Below the pieces are notes generated by a model. It was not told the DNA's origin. It did no database searches and saw only the letters and a program-made list of their open reading frames with translations. Both the position numbers and the translations under genes were made by a program. A stretch of DNA of 64,000 nt from Monocercomonoides exilis (taxonomy: Eukaryota > Preaxostyla > Oxymonadida > Polymastigidae), in assembly GCA_001643675.2 (NCBI GenBank), contig LSRY02000003.1, positions 1,106,001 to 1,170,000 on the forward strand, given 5' to 3'. Shown here one piece after another: positions 23,205 to 35,200 of the stretch. Numbering within the stretch: position 1 is the stretch's first letter; every line of letters begins with the position of its first letter.

Positions 23205-23550
23205 AAATTGAATTGAATCAGATAAATTTCAATTCATCATTTGATTGTATTTTCAACGAATTCTTGAGCATAAAGAGATAAATGTTTAAGTAAACAAAAG
23301 TGAATAATGTCTTTAACAGTTCAATAAAATTTTGATTTGCGTTCACGTTGTGCATCCGGCTTGCCAGGAAATTTTTGTTATCTGCATAACATAAATAAAA
23401 ATATGGGGTTGATCTAATTATTCAATTAAAAATCTCAAAAACACATTTTCGACTGAAAAAACAAATTTTTAATTAATCAACATGAAATTTTCTTTCGTTT
23501 TATATGTTTAAAAATTTAAAAAATGATGGTCCACATATTTGGAACTTGCC
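23205..23550 (-). repeat. Element D right TIR
   Basis: Reverse complement of 20825-21170. It ends in CTTGCC followed by the target duplication AAAAATCG. Confidence 0.9.
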
Positions 23551-23914
23551 AAAAATCGGGTACCCTTTAAGTGGCATCTTGCCACAATTTTTTGAAATTT
23601 GTTTTGAAAAGGATTAACACTTACCAACAATTAATAATTTTCGAAAAAAATTTCTAAACAATTGTCAATTAACAAACCTTAATAAAACATTATTTTATTT
23701 CAGTTCTTTTTCACACTTTCACAGAGGTTATAACTTTCACTTCAATTGTGCAACAAGATTGCTCAATTTGTTTGTTAAAGTTTTTGAAGTATTATTTTCA
23801 GTTTTGCATATTTTGTTATAGTCATTTTTGAAAAGAATAAAACTTGATGGAATTCTTGTGAACAAAAGATATAATCTTCAATAGACATATTTCATTATTT
23901 TCCATAATTATTCT

Positions 23915-24170
23915 TGTAATTTGTCAAAATTTTTTTGAAAAGTTCATTTTGTTTAATTTTCTAATGTAACAAAAATTTCATATTTTGATCAAATTTATGT
24001 TCACAATTATGAAACTTCACAAAAACGGTAATGATAACATTCTTTTGGATTTGTTTCCATTTTGGTGAAGTTTCTTGAGTAGGAACAAAAAATTGATGAA
24101 AATATGAAATTTTTATTTTATTTGAAAATTAAATAAAAGGAACTTTTCAAAAAAATTTAGACATTTGTTA
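23915..24170. repeat. Foldback (hairpin) element
   Basis: Two arms of about 105 bp (about 23918-24027 and 24061-24165) are imperfect inverted copies. They share words such as TTTTTTTGAAAAGTTC, AATTTCATATTTT and AAACTTCAC around a short loop. The whole 23551-24450 stretch is otherwise AT-rich without a gene. Confidence 0.6.
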
Positions 24171-24453
24171 CAAAAATTTTATTCCTTTTTGTTAAGAATA
24201 GTTTGTTTTTACAAAAATAAGAATATTGCGAGTTTTTTAAAATAAAATTGAACCAAGAATATATTCTCCATGAATATGAATAGAAAGTCTTTTGTGTTTC
24301 ATATTAAAAAAAATGAAATCAAAAATTATAAATTTTTTTGTTTTCTGTATTCAGAATCAGTTTCTTTATTTTCATTTTGAAAGTTATTCCTCTCCTTTTT
24401 GTGAAAGTTTCTTTGTAAGAATAAAAAATTAATGCGCGTTATTTCCGTTCAAT

Positions 24454-26160
24454 TTGATGATTCTGATTTTCATCCTTTTTTTCATACATGATCTTCGTCA
24501 TTATCATATTCTTTTTCTTCTTTTTCTCCATCGAATACTTCGTCTTCTCCTCTTTTTTTTTCACCTCCTCCTCTTCTCATCTTCTTTTGCTATTTCTGTT
24601 TCTATTTCTATGTCTTTATCTTTATCAAATTCTTATTCTTATTCTTATTCTTTTTCACCAGTCGCACTGCCTCTGCTTTTGCCCTCCGCTCCCTTTTCCT
24701 CCTCACTTCCACGCAGTCCATTCACGTAAACAGCTCCAGTGCCTTTTTTCTGCGGATCCCGCTTCTCCAAGGTTGCACATCTCTTCGTCTCTTTCCACAT
24801 CCCGCAACACCACCACATCCTCCCCGTTCATCATTTCTTCCCCCTGGCTTTTGTTCGGAAGAAGCACCTCCGTCTCCCCACCCCGCAGTTTGTGATGGTC
24901 CCCGTGCACCACCCAAAACACACTTTTCTCTGAAAATTACTCACAGTGCAGCGGCAGCTCCAGCATCCGTCCTGTATTCTTATTCGCAACTCCAATCAAT
25001 TCTCTAACTTGATGTTCAGAATTATCTTCCTCTTCCTAAACCTCATGCTTCACCTCCACTCTTCCGTTTCCACATCCCCCATTCGCTTTTTTATTTCCAT
25101 CATGGATCTCCATCCTTCATCACCACTTTCTTCTCCAGCTCCACCTTCAATTCCTTCGATGCTTTCGGAGCATCCATTCCACACTTTGCTCTTCCTATTC
25201 ACCTCTGCCATCTCCTTGGGTTGCACAAGTCGCTGATCCTGCTGCTTCCTCTGCCGATGCTTCCGCACGTGGAACCCCACAGTCCTTGCCACAACTATCA
25301 CACCCACCGTCCTCACTTCAATATGCAGTGTGATCGTCCACCCATACAGCTCAAACAGGCCCCTCTCACTGCCCACCCCATTCTTTCTCCTTTCCACAGA
25401 TAATTGCTGTTGTTGCGTTGAACTTTTTTCCTTTTCCTGCGACATCCTCCCCTGCCCTTCCCTCTCCCCCTTCCCCGCCTCCCCGCTCCTCCACAGCCAG
25501 CTCCTCGCTCGAATACACCACACGCGCCAGCACCTCCTCCTCTGCCCCGCTTTCCTCAATCACCTCCCGCCCGATCCTCCCGTACCCCCGCCGCTCAGTG
25601 TTCTGCCCTGTGCTCTCAAACCGGTATGTCCTCACCCGCTCGCCCCCGTCTGCCCCCCGCACAATTATCTGGAAGTACAGCCCGCACTGCACCAGCTCCC
25701 GCATCACAAACTCCAGCCGCGCCTGCCCCCCGCTGCTTGTCCAGCTGACGTTCGTCAGCACCGGCCGGAAGTACACACCGCCTGCCCCTCCACTCGCCCC
25801 CTCCACCACACATCACTCCTCAATGATCCACCATGACCTGCTCTCCCCCGCCCGCTCCCCGTTCCTGATGCCCCGCACATCCACCACACCGCCCCCGTGC
25901 TGCCCGATCCCGCCCTTCGACGAGTTCAACACGCTCGTGTTCCACACCCGGCACTCGCACTCCTCCACAAGCACCAGCTGCGACTCCATCCGGCACAGCC
26001 CGCTCCTGCTCCCCGCACCAAACACCCCGCTCACTGCTGTGCTCCCCACCTCCGCACGCTCCCTCCTCTGTTGGATCACCTGCATATCGATCTGTGTCAG
26101 CTTTTCCCAACTCACCACACACTCCTCAACCACCAGCACGCATCCCTCTTTCCTCCTCAA
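24454..26160 (-). pseudogene. Decayed beta-helix/kinase-type surface protein
   Basis: The minus strand reads as an eroded member of the surface family represented by the gene at 32212-41312. One frame gives VLVVEECVVSWEKLTQIDMQ and GAGSRSGLCRMESQLVLVEE, then TGA near 25812, then VYFRPVLTNVSWTSS in the same frame. Another frame (about 25380-25050) holds a worn membrane segment (TLHIEVRTVGVIVVARTVGF) and a charged juxtamembrane tail. Further down, 24921-24703 may be the remains of the kinase-like region. Stops and frame changes make a functional product unlikely. Coding GC is higher than in the flanks. Upstream (26160-26420) there are only uninterpretable scraps. Confidence 0.55.
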
Positions 26161-26419
26161 TCTCCCATTTCATTTTTGAAATATCATTGAAAACATGAAT
26201 AACTGTGACTCCATCACAACCAACTCTGCTGCTGCTCTGCACTTTTCAACATCTCATGCCTGCTGACAAATTCCCACAGCACCTCACACGCTACGGCACG
26301 TCCAATCTTCTCCGAACCGTTATTCGCTTCTGATACTCAGCCTCTAAACTCCTGCAATTGTTTGAGTTTTGATATGCACATCTTTTGTCCGCTCCATGTC
26401 TATGTGAAGAGCGTGCTTT

Positions 26420-27990
26420 AAAGATTGAAATAAGTTAGAAAAAATGTAAGAAAAAAGAAAAAATAAAAATTATTTACAAACGATAAATACTAAAATTTTG
26501 ACAAGTTTAAAACTTTAATATAAACATTTTTTCAAATTAAAAATACAAACATTTGAAAAAATGGACTATTGACTTAAATAACGTCAGTGACAGACAGTGA
26601 CGTGAGTGCCGTGGTATTTATATTATTAAAAAATGATCACGACATTACCCATCGTTCATTCATTAATTAAAAATAACCGATTAAAAAAAATTTCAATAAT
26701 AATCATAATAACACATTAAATCTTATTTAATATAATAAAAATATTTATCCATTGTTAATAATTTTTATTTTTTTGACAAAAGTGGAATTTGAAAAAATGA
26801 GTGAATAAAAACTTTTTTTTGTCACGTCAAGTCACTCCAAAAATGTTCACGTCAGAAGGCATGTGACGCAGATGTTAAACTGAAAAATATAAATAATGCT
26901 ATTCTTTTTCTGGTTATGACTAATGATCAAAAACTTGCTCAAATTTTCACGAGCTTAAGTTTTGAGTGTTTTGAGTATTGTTATTGTTATTTAACCTAAC
27001 TTCTTTATATTTTTGGTTGTATTTTGTATTAAACACCTCGTTTTATTATTATTTTTTCCATTTCCGATATTTTAATTATTCAAAGAATACATTTGCATTT
27101 CCGAAATTTTTTGCTATTAAATTGGAGGAAATATGAAAATTATCTGCAAAAAAAAGTGTTCAAAAAATGAAAGTTTTCAATTTATCATTATCTTGATGAT
27201 TTTTCAAAAAGACTTGTTTCTGTGAATTTTTGTTTCTTTTGTCTAATATTTAATTCTGCAAATTCAAAAAATTTTTGATATTGGTGATGATTTTTGATAT
27301 CAAATTATTTCTATGAAAATTTTCTTTCTGAGAATTTGAATTAAATACAAACAAATGATCACTGTGAATCAATTTCCCTTTTGTTGATAAATTTGCAACA
27401 GATGAATTGTGAATAGATTTTTTTCATTTGAATAAATTCAACTTATTTGAATGAACTGGGTTTTTTTAAATGATGTCATGTTATCCTAAATGGTTAAAGT
27501 GACACTTGAATAAAGTGCGATACACTTAAATAAAAAATGTATGAAAAAGTAATGAAAACTAATTATTATGTTATAGTGTTTTATCTTTTTCTTTATCAAC
27601 AAAAAAATGAAAAATTCTTAAAAACTGAGATTATTCCTTTTTCTTAAACAACATTTGATATATGTTTGAAGAAGATTTTATTTGACAAAAAAAATGAGAA
27701 ACATAGAAAATTAATAATTTATTCTTGTTCATCAATTCTCTTTTTAACTTTTTCACATTTTTTTGACCTCTGTGTAATTAATTATCTTGTATAAAAATTT
27801 GCTTCTATTGAAGTTCATGGAGTGATCTGCAGCCAACAAAGCATATAAATTTGAAGATATCAGTCGAGTCAACAGGTGGAAGATGATTTCATCTTTATTA
27901 CTTTATTGGTTGAATGGATATATTTCATTTTCATAGATAGATTTTTTTGAAGGCCACTCTTCATTTATCTCTCTACCTCTTTTTATATTC
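26420..27990. other. AT-rich intergenic region
   Basis: No gene is seen. Short TGACG-type words cluster at 26580-26615 and 26820-26875 (GTCAGTGACAGACAGTGACG and similar). A TTTGAATAAA/ACTTATTTGAATG pair lies near 27430. No known element is recognised. Confidence 0.4.
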
Positions 27991-30862
27991 TCTCCTCCAT
28001 TGCTCTTCTGGCGACATCTCCATCTTTACCATTTCAAATGCCTAATGATCCGTTCTGATGTTATCATTCACAATCTATCTCAGATCATCTGCTTCATTCT
28101 TCACCTTCTTCCATCGAACAGGAAAAATAGCAACAATTACAAGCAGAAGCACAGCAAATATAACACTCACAATCTCAACAATTGGACTGATATGATTTTT
28201 CTTTCTTTCTCCCTTCGACAATCTTTTCAAATGCCTTTGGCTCAGATTCAATTCAATTCTTAAAGATGATTGACTCCGTTCATGAAAGAGAATCAATTTT
28301 TCCAAACTTGATCTTTACAGATTTTTACGTTTCCTCAGATGTATTGTCACAATTGATGCTGGAATGGCTTCATGAATCTCTATTTCACCTGCAAACTCTT
28401 CTGAAAGATGCGGATACACCTGGAGCTTGTGAACCATTCAATCGAAGTAATCAACCTGGAGAGCAAAGTAGCAATGCAGAAGCAAGGAACCAGTATGGTC
28501 AATTGAAAGAGTGCTCCCATTCTGGAGAGATATCACTGAATTCAGATACAGAATGAAGAACGGAGAGGCCCTTTCTTTAGCGATTATAGAAAAATTGCAT
28601 TCCAAATTCAAAGTCCAAAGTGATGAGTTCTCTTGTTAGCCATCTCCGCCTTTCTGGCTTTGAATATTCAGAAGCGCATGACTAGAGCAGGCGATATAGT
28701 TCCTCATGTACGGATAACCCACTGCACTCGGCCGTTGTTGACAAATAATATTAAATGAACGGAAATGCTACAGTCAGAGATCGACAGCCATCTCTTGGAC
28801 GAATTGGCAATGCTCGTGTGTATTATTCTTCACGAGCAATTCTGAAGATCAACCATTGATCCAAACCACTGGTACAGCTTTTATAATGGATTGTTATTCA
28901 GTCCGAACTCTCGCGATCTTGCTTCTCCGTCAAGCACACACACGAAGACACGTGAGTATATTTCAAATCAACCAACACTGAAATGCAACATTTTTCAGTG
29001 TGCAAAGCACACTTCTTGTCTGAGCAGTTCTCCAATTCCAGCAATAAGGACGAAGCTAAAGATGCAAAACAGTACGGATCAAACGATTCTCTCGTTATGT
29101 TTCGATATGATGATTGCTTCAGCCAGAATGTTGAAGCATTTGACGCAACGCTCACTGCACATCCTTCTCCAAGTATTGTGTTTGAAATAGCCAAGAATGA
29201 TCTCAGCATCTGAATCTTCGCATTCAACAGAAACAAACGATTCATCTGACACTTATGAATCATCAAATTCCAAATGATTGCCCTGGATGTTTGAATCCCC
29301 TCCCGAACCATCTGAGGAAAACACAATCAAACTTGCTGTGCTCTCTGCATTTCTGATTTGAACCGTCGACAGCTGGGAGTCTTTGTAGTTGTGAAAGAAA
29401 AGGGCAGACTGTTCATGTGCGTAAAAGGAAATAAGCAGCTACTGCATAGAGAGGTTCACCAGATTGCGGAAGTCCAACAACACAGCAGAATTTATATTAG
29501 AAATGTTCAAGTTCACAAATGAGCATTATTGTCCCCCTCTTGCTACTTCACACGAAGAACTGAGACAAAGGCAAGTTAAAGTGCATCTGTTGATCGACAG
29601 TCTGCCATTCTCCACAAGAATGACAGAGCAGTTCAACCTCGTTTCAGAGCTTCCACTCCAATCTTCTTGAGCAAATGATGAATCTGCAATCGAAAAGTCG
29701 CCATCTGTCAGCAACAGCAAACTGCAATGAGAAGAAGAAAAAGCGCTCCCAAACAAAAACAAAAGAGATTCCACTTTCACTCTCGACGAGCATGCAACAA
29801 GACTGCTCCTCTTGCATCTGATGATAAGGTTCAGCATAATATTCCCTCTTGCACCTTCCGGATCCACAGACTTGATAGAGACATCGCAAGCGCTTGCTTC
29901 CCATACCACCACACCCGTTTGTCGATCAGCAAATTGCTGTAAACAGAAGGAATGATATGAGGCAGCGCAACTTTCAAGGAAATACAAACCCCGCCCATCC
30001 CACCACACTGGCGCGTGTCAGAGGCATTGTCAGCTGATGAAGACGCAAATGTTGTCTCGCTCTGATACACAACAACAAGCAGCAACAGATCATGCTCATC
30101 AGCATAGCCTTGTGCAGTGCATCCCCACATTGCAAACTCTCGGACAAATGGAGCTCTGAAATCGAGCTGGAACAGCTCGATGCCAATTTGAGTTTATTCG
30201 TTTGCGCATTTTTACATATAAGTCTCTTCCAACAAATGCTTTGTTCTCCACGAATGTGGTGTTTTTCAGCAGAAAAGGAAGCAAGCCATCACTTGTGATC
30301 AAAGAGCAATCCAGGAATATAGCGCCTCCTCTTCCAGTTGCAAAGCAGAAACATCCAGAGATAGCTGAAAAACGGCACTCGAAAAATCCTCCTTCGTTCA
30401 ATATCATGATCAGTCCTCCACCGCTCTCGCTTAGGTTGCTTCCACAGTTCTTCATCGATGTGTTTTACAAAGACACACTGCAAGGCTCGCTACCAATGTA
30501 GCTGATAAGGAAGGTTCAGAAGGAATGTTTTGGAAAAGGGAGCGAAGGAACAGCATTTGAGTTATGCTGTTGAACTGTTTCCTTCATTTAATCCCTGTGA
30601 CTCGCCTCTCCACTCAGTCTGCGCTAACGCTGATATAATGCTTTTGCACATCGGTTCAATATTGCTCATCATAGCATTTATCGTGTCAAGGCTGCTTTCA
30701 TGAGATACCATCAAAATGTGACTTTTGCACTTGATAGATTGGAACGAGCAGAATGATATTTCGCATGTTCCAGACAAGCAGAAGACGATGCAACAAGGAA
30801 TGCTTGTGTGAGAAGCTTGTCCAAATAGATAAAGAAAAGCTGTTGAACTTCGTTCATTATTC
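27990..30862 (-). pseudogene. Decayed paralogue of the beta-helix/pseudokinase receptor
   Basis: Minus-strand fragments align by eye with the intact gene at 32212-41312. 30455-30099 gives GGGLIMILNEGGFFECRFSA and GRGGAIFLDCS, then NKAFVGRDLYVK, matching the intact GGALKIVLSADG, GGGIYLDC and GKNMFVK. 30008-29526 gives further beta-helix-like sequence (TDGDFSIADSSF, LVENGRLSINRCTL). 28225-28075 gives a membrane helix (IVSVIFAVLLLVIVAIFPVR). After it come RWKKVKNEADDLR-stop-IVNDNIRTDH-stop-AFEMVKMEMSPEEQWRRE, while the intact gene reads LREIVNDNIRKDPKAFEM there. Stop codons and frame changes are frequent, so this is a pseudogene. Confidence 0.8.
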
Positions 30863-32211
30863 AATGAAATAATGAAGACATGTTTCTTTGTTTTTTTATC
30901 TTTTTCAAAAAAGTTGTATCAATTTCATTTGTTGTCCGGTTATTTTTTCCTGTCTTTTAATGCTTTTGAACCGATCTAAGTGTTAATACCAGTTGTTTGC
31001 ATATACATAGATGCAATCCAATTTGTCATTCAACATAATTTCAATTTTCTTTATTTGCAGATTTGAAAAAATGCTAATCATTTCATAACTCATAAAATTC
31101 TACTTTTCATCAATATTTAACATATGTTAAAACATGTGGATTTCATAATTGGAAAGTTTAACAAACTATGAATGTCATGATGACGTGTTTTGAATCGTTT
31201 ATTAGTGCAAAAGAATTATGACAGTTCAAAAAATATTTTGATCCTTTCGATCTTTGAAAGAATTTGATGAAAACAATAAATATCATTTCCAAAAAAACAT
31301 AGTGAATCTACAAATAATATATGTAAGTTTTTGCAATCAATTTTATAGACATTAAAAATATTTGTTTTGTAAAAATATTTTTCGTTCCTCAAATGAACTC
31401 AGTCTATCTTAAATGAACTCAGTTTATTCAAATAAACCCGATCTATTCGAATAAACAAAAGTTCATTTGAATAAACATAGTTTATTTGAATATAAAAAAT
31501 CTATTCAAAATTCATCTAATGAACTTATCTCAAACATTGGTCCATAAAAGTTTCGCCAAACATTTTTCTAATAAAAGAAATATACACAGTAGTTAAAGAA
31601 CAATCTATAAAAAATCAACACCCCGAAAAAATATATGATTTCAAAAATAATCACGCAGATCTTTTCACAATTATAAAAAAATTAAAATATAGTCAGAAAT
31701 AGGAAATAAAAGGTTTTTGAAGGGTTCCTATTATTTTTTTAATCTTAAAGAACTATAGAGAAAAAGAACTTTTTTGTTCCGATTAATTTTTTGGGTGACG
31801 ATAAATCACTGACACGAAAGTTAGTCGAAAACTACATGGATTTAAATAAAAATTGTTTTGTTGTTTTTTCAATGAAAAATAACTGATAAATGTTATAAAT
31901 ATTTTCTTAATATTGCCAAGGGAAAATCAACATGCTTTCTTTTGTGAGGATATTGTAATCTTCAAAATATTTTAAGACAATAACATTGAAGAAAGAACCT
32001 ACTCAGATGACCAAAAAAGACCTCGTAAAAAATGTGAGTGCTTTTTTCATTAACTCACAAATGTATTGAGTTCTTTATAAATGTCTTAGGATTATTAATT
32101 TTTAACATATTTTTTATTCGAACTTAATATCTGATAATAATATGGGGCGCAGGAATTTTTCATTTCATTATTTTTCCTGCATCCACAATTGTGTCGAGGA
32201 GCTTCCCCAAC
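30863..32211. other. AT-rich intergenic region with repeated TTTATTCGAATAAA-like words
   Basis: No gene is seen. Around 31390-31500 the words AAATGAACTCAG, TTTATTCAAATAAAC, CTATTCGAATAAAC and TTCATTTGAATAAAC repeat. The rest is A/T-rich spacer upstream of the large receptor gene. Confidence 0.5.
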
Positions 32212-35200
32212 ATGAAAGCCGCATGCAATATTGTTGCGTTGTTGTTGCTTGCTGCTTACTGCTGTAATGACGAAGGCATTACAGAAAGGCCATATCATCA
32301 AAAATGGAACGGGGAGATGCAGAGAAGCATGATCAACATTGCAGATGAAAATAACAAGGGAAACAATTATTTTTACAATTCATTTACAAAAGTTATAAAA
32401 CCAGCTGACAATCACATTTACAGTATCCAAACGAATCTAAAAATCATCAACACCTCCTTGTGTGTGACCCATCTCAACATCATCCCCCTCGCTGGTTGCC
32501 CACTCCTCACTGCCCAACACCGCTCCACTGCCTCCATCTGTTCCTCCACTTGCACCATCCACCCACCTTCACTCACCAACAGCCACCACCACCACTGCCC
32601 CCTCTTCCTCTCTGCCCATGCCTCCCTCGCCCTCACAAACTTCTCCCTCACCACCCACCAACCTGCCATCTTCTCCTTCCCCCTCTTCTCCACCCCAAAC
32701 AATCTCCTCCCACATGCCCACTCCCCAATCCCTGTCTCCTTCTCCATCTCCCACTCCTCTTTCTCCTCTTTCGTCTCCCTCATCCAGCCCTTCCTTTTTT
32801 CTCCTTCTTCCCTCTCTTCCCCATCCCCTTCTCGTTCTCCATCTCTTTCCCCTTCTCCTTCATCTCCCTCATCCTCATCCTCATCATCTTCTTTTTCTTC
32901 CCCTTCCCCTTCCATTTCTCATTCGATTTCCTCTTCCCCTCTCCATATCCATCACAAATCCCATCCCCACCTCCAAATCCACCTCCATCTCCATCTCTCA
33001 AACACCCTCTTCTCCAACATCTCCTCTCCCCAATCCCCTCTATCTCTTCCATCCCTTCCTTCACACTCACTCAATTCATTCATCTCAACCACTTCTTCCT
33101 CTTCTTCCTCTTCCTCTTCCACCAACACCAACACCAATACAATCCCTTCCTTCTCTCTTCATTCATCCCTCTCCATCCACTCAACCATCTTCAAACACAC
33201 CCACAACCCCATCGATGGAACCATCCTCCCCAACCTCAACAGCCCATCCACTTCTCTCTCTGCCTTCAATGCCTCTTTCCTCCACCAAACACGCTCTTCA
33301 TCAAATGATCCCGTTGAATATATTGGATCCGAAACTCAAAGAGAGAAATTAAGTCGATTGTCCTTTACTGCTTTGAATAGCTACCTCTTTGAGTGGTGTG
33401 AATGGAATGATACAACTGGTGGATCAAGTGATGGAGGAGCGCTTTATGTTAACCGCGCAAATGCAAATCTCACGATTACGTCTTGCTCATTAGCTAAATG
33501 CTCATGTTACGGATATGGTGGAGCGTTATACTGTTACAGTTTGTTAAATCTCAACTTCACCAAATCCAATTTCACAAGTTGCTCGGCTGCTCATGGAGGA
33601 GCAGTGCACACTTATCATTCACAATCAAATTCTGTTTGGACATTCTCAGAAAACAGAGTGGAAAGTTGTTCAATCACAAACTGGTGCGGAACTGGTTGGT
33701 TTTTTGCTATCAGCACCTTATCTTCAAACGGTCAATTTTTGTTTTCTGAATGCAAGTGTATTTCAAACTCAGGTGGTGATTCTGCTGGTTCTCTCACATT
33801 CAATTGGCCTCCTCAAGTGAAGCCAAATCAATTTTTGGTTGATGATTGCCAGTTCATTAATAACAAATTAACTCCTTCTTCGACATATGGAGGTGCCGCG
33901 ATGTGTTTTTATCCTCCGTATTCCTGGATGAATGGAGTAAAATTCATCACATTCTGCTTCTTCGATGGAAATATAGCTGCAAATGGAATGGGGAATGATG
34001 TGTTCTTTTACGGAAGTGATATCACCCAATCTCCATTCCAGCAATGTGGCTCAACAACTCCAACAAAAAGAGTGTGGAATAATGGAACAGCTGATAATAC
34101 CGTGTTCAATGGCTGGCTCCCACTCATCGCCCAGAACAAAATCGTTGCCAACAGCGGAAATGATGTTGATGGTTGCGGAAAAACACGCCAAAGCCCATGC
34201 GCCACCATCGAGTATGCCCTCAACGGCTTCATTTCCCTCCTCCAAGACGCTTCCCTCACACTCCTCTCCTCAACATTTGTTCCCACTCAAACACTCACCT
34301 TCAGCGCGGTTGACACTAAAATCACTGGAAATGGCACAACTGCCACCACTATCGCCTCCAGTGGCATTCCCCAACCATCAAACTCATATTCGCAGTCATC
34401 ACAATCAGCATCATCATTTTCTTCATTTTCTTCATTATCAACATCTTCTTCTTCACCAGATCCATCTGCCTCGTCTGCCCTCTTCCAACAGACCCAGGGC
34501 TCCCTCACGGTCTCTGCCCTCGCCATCGCCCACAACTCCTCAAACCCCATCACCCCCATCCTCTTCCACCTCTCCGATAACTCCCCTTCCCTCAACCTCA
34601 ACACAACCACCATCACTGGAACAACCTCCAATTCAATCACCACACCCCTCTTCTTCCTCACTGCTGGCTCCCTCGCCCTCAACCACACAGCAATCACCCA
34701 ACTCTCCCTCAACAGCCAAAGCATCTTCCACCTCACCTCCCTCACAGCACCCCTCACCCTCAACTCCTCCAACATCACCCACATCACCTCCACAGCCACC
34801 CCCACCAGCTGTGTCATCTCCTCTGCCGCCTCCCCTGCCCTCTCCCTCTCCCTCGCCAACTGCACCATGACCAACATCAATTCAGAACAGTTGAGCCAAC
34901 AAACTGCCACCAATGGCGGGTGCATCTCATTCGCCTCGTCTGCCCCTGCCAACTCGTTTTCGGTGAGTGATTCCACCTTCTCCACCTGCTGTGTGAACGA
35001 GGATACAAGTTCTGGAGGAAGAGGTGGCGCTCTCATGATCGAGTACAAGGATAATTCAGAAGTGTCAGAATCCTCCTTTTCCATAACCAATATTGTGTTT
35101 TCAGCCAACAAAGCGAGCGTCGGAAGAGATATGTATTTTGTGTGTGAATCATTTGTCGCTTCTGTGAAAGAGCCCATGTTCGCCTTCATGGGAAACATCA

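Larger units (their letters stand above)
20825..23550. mobile_element. Element D: Merlin-like non-autonomous element with 346-bp TIRs
   Basis: Near-identical inverted repeats (20825-21170 and 23205-23550) begin GGCAAGTTCCAAATATGTGG. They are flanked by a direct repeat AAAAATCG on both sides, an 8-bp target duplication. The GG start and 8-bp duplication match the Merlin superfamily and element B. No transposase is visible; the interior holds degenerate minus-strand coding-like sequence. Confidence 0.85.

Noticed and set aside
25418-26190. Plus-strand Ser/Pro/Thr-rich frame of 253 codons
   Set aside because: Antisense of the decayed minus-strand surface-protein gene, whose conserved patterns are readable on the other strand.
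32460-33352. Pro/His-rich alternative frames overlapping the start of the receptor gene
   Set aside because: They are other frames of the Ser/Thr/Pro/His-rich segment. The frame from ATG 32212 has a signal peptide and continues into the beta-helix repeats.
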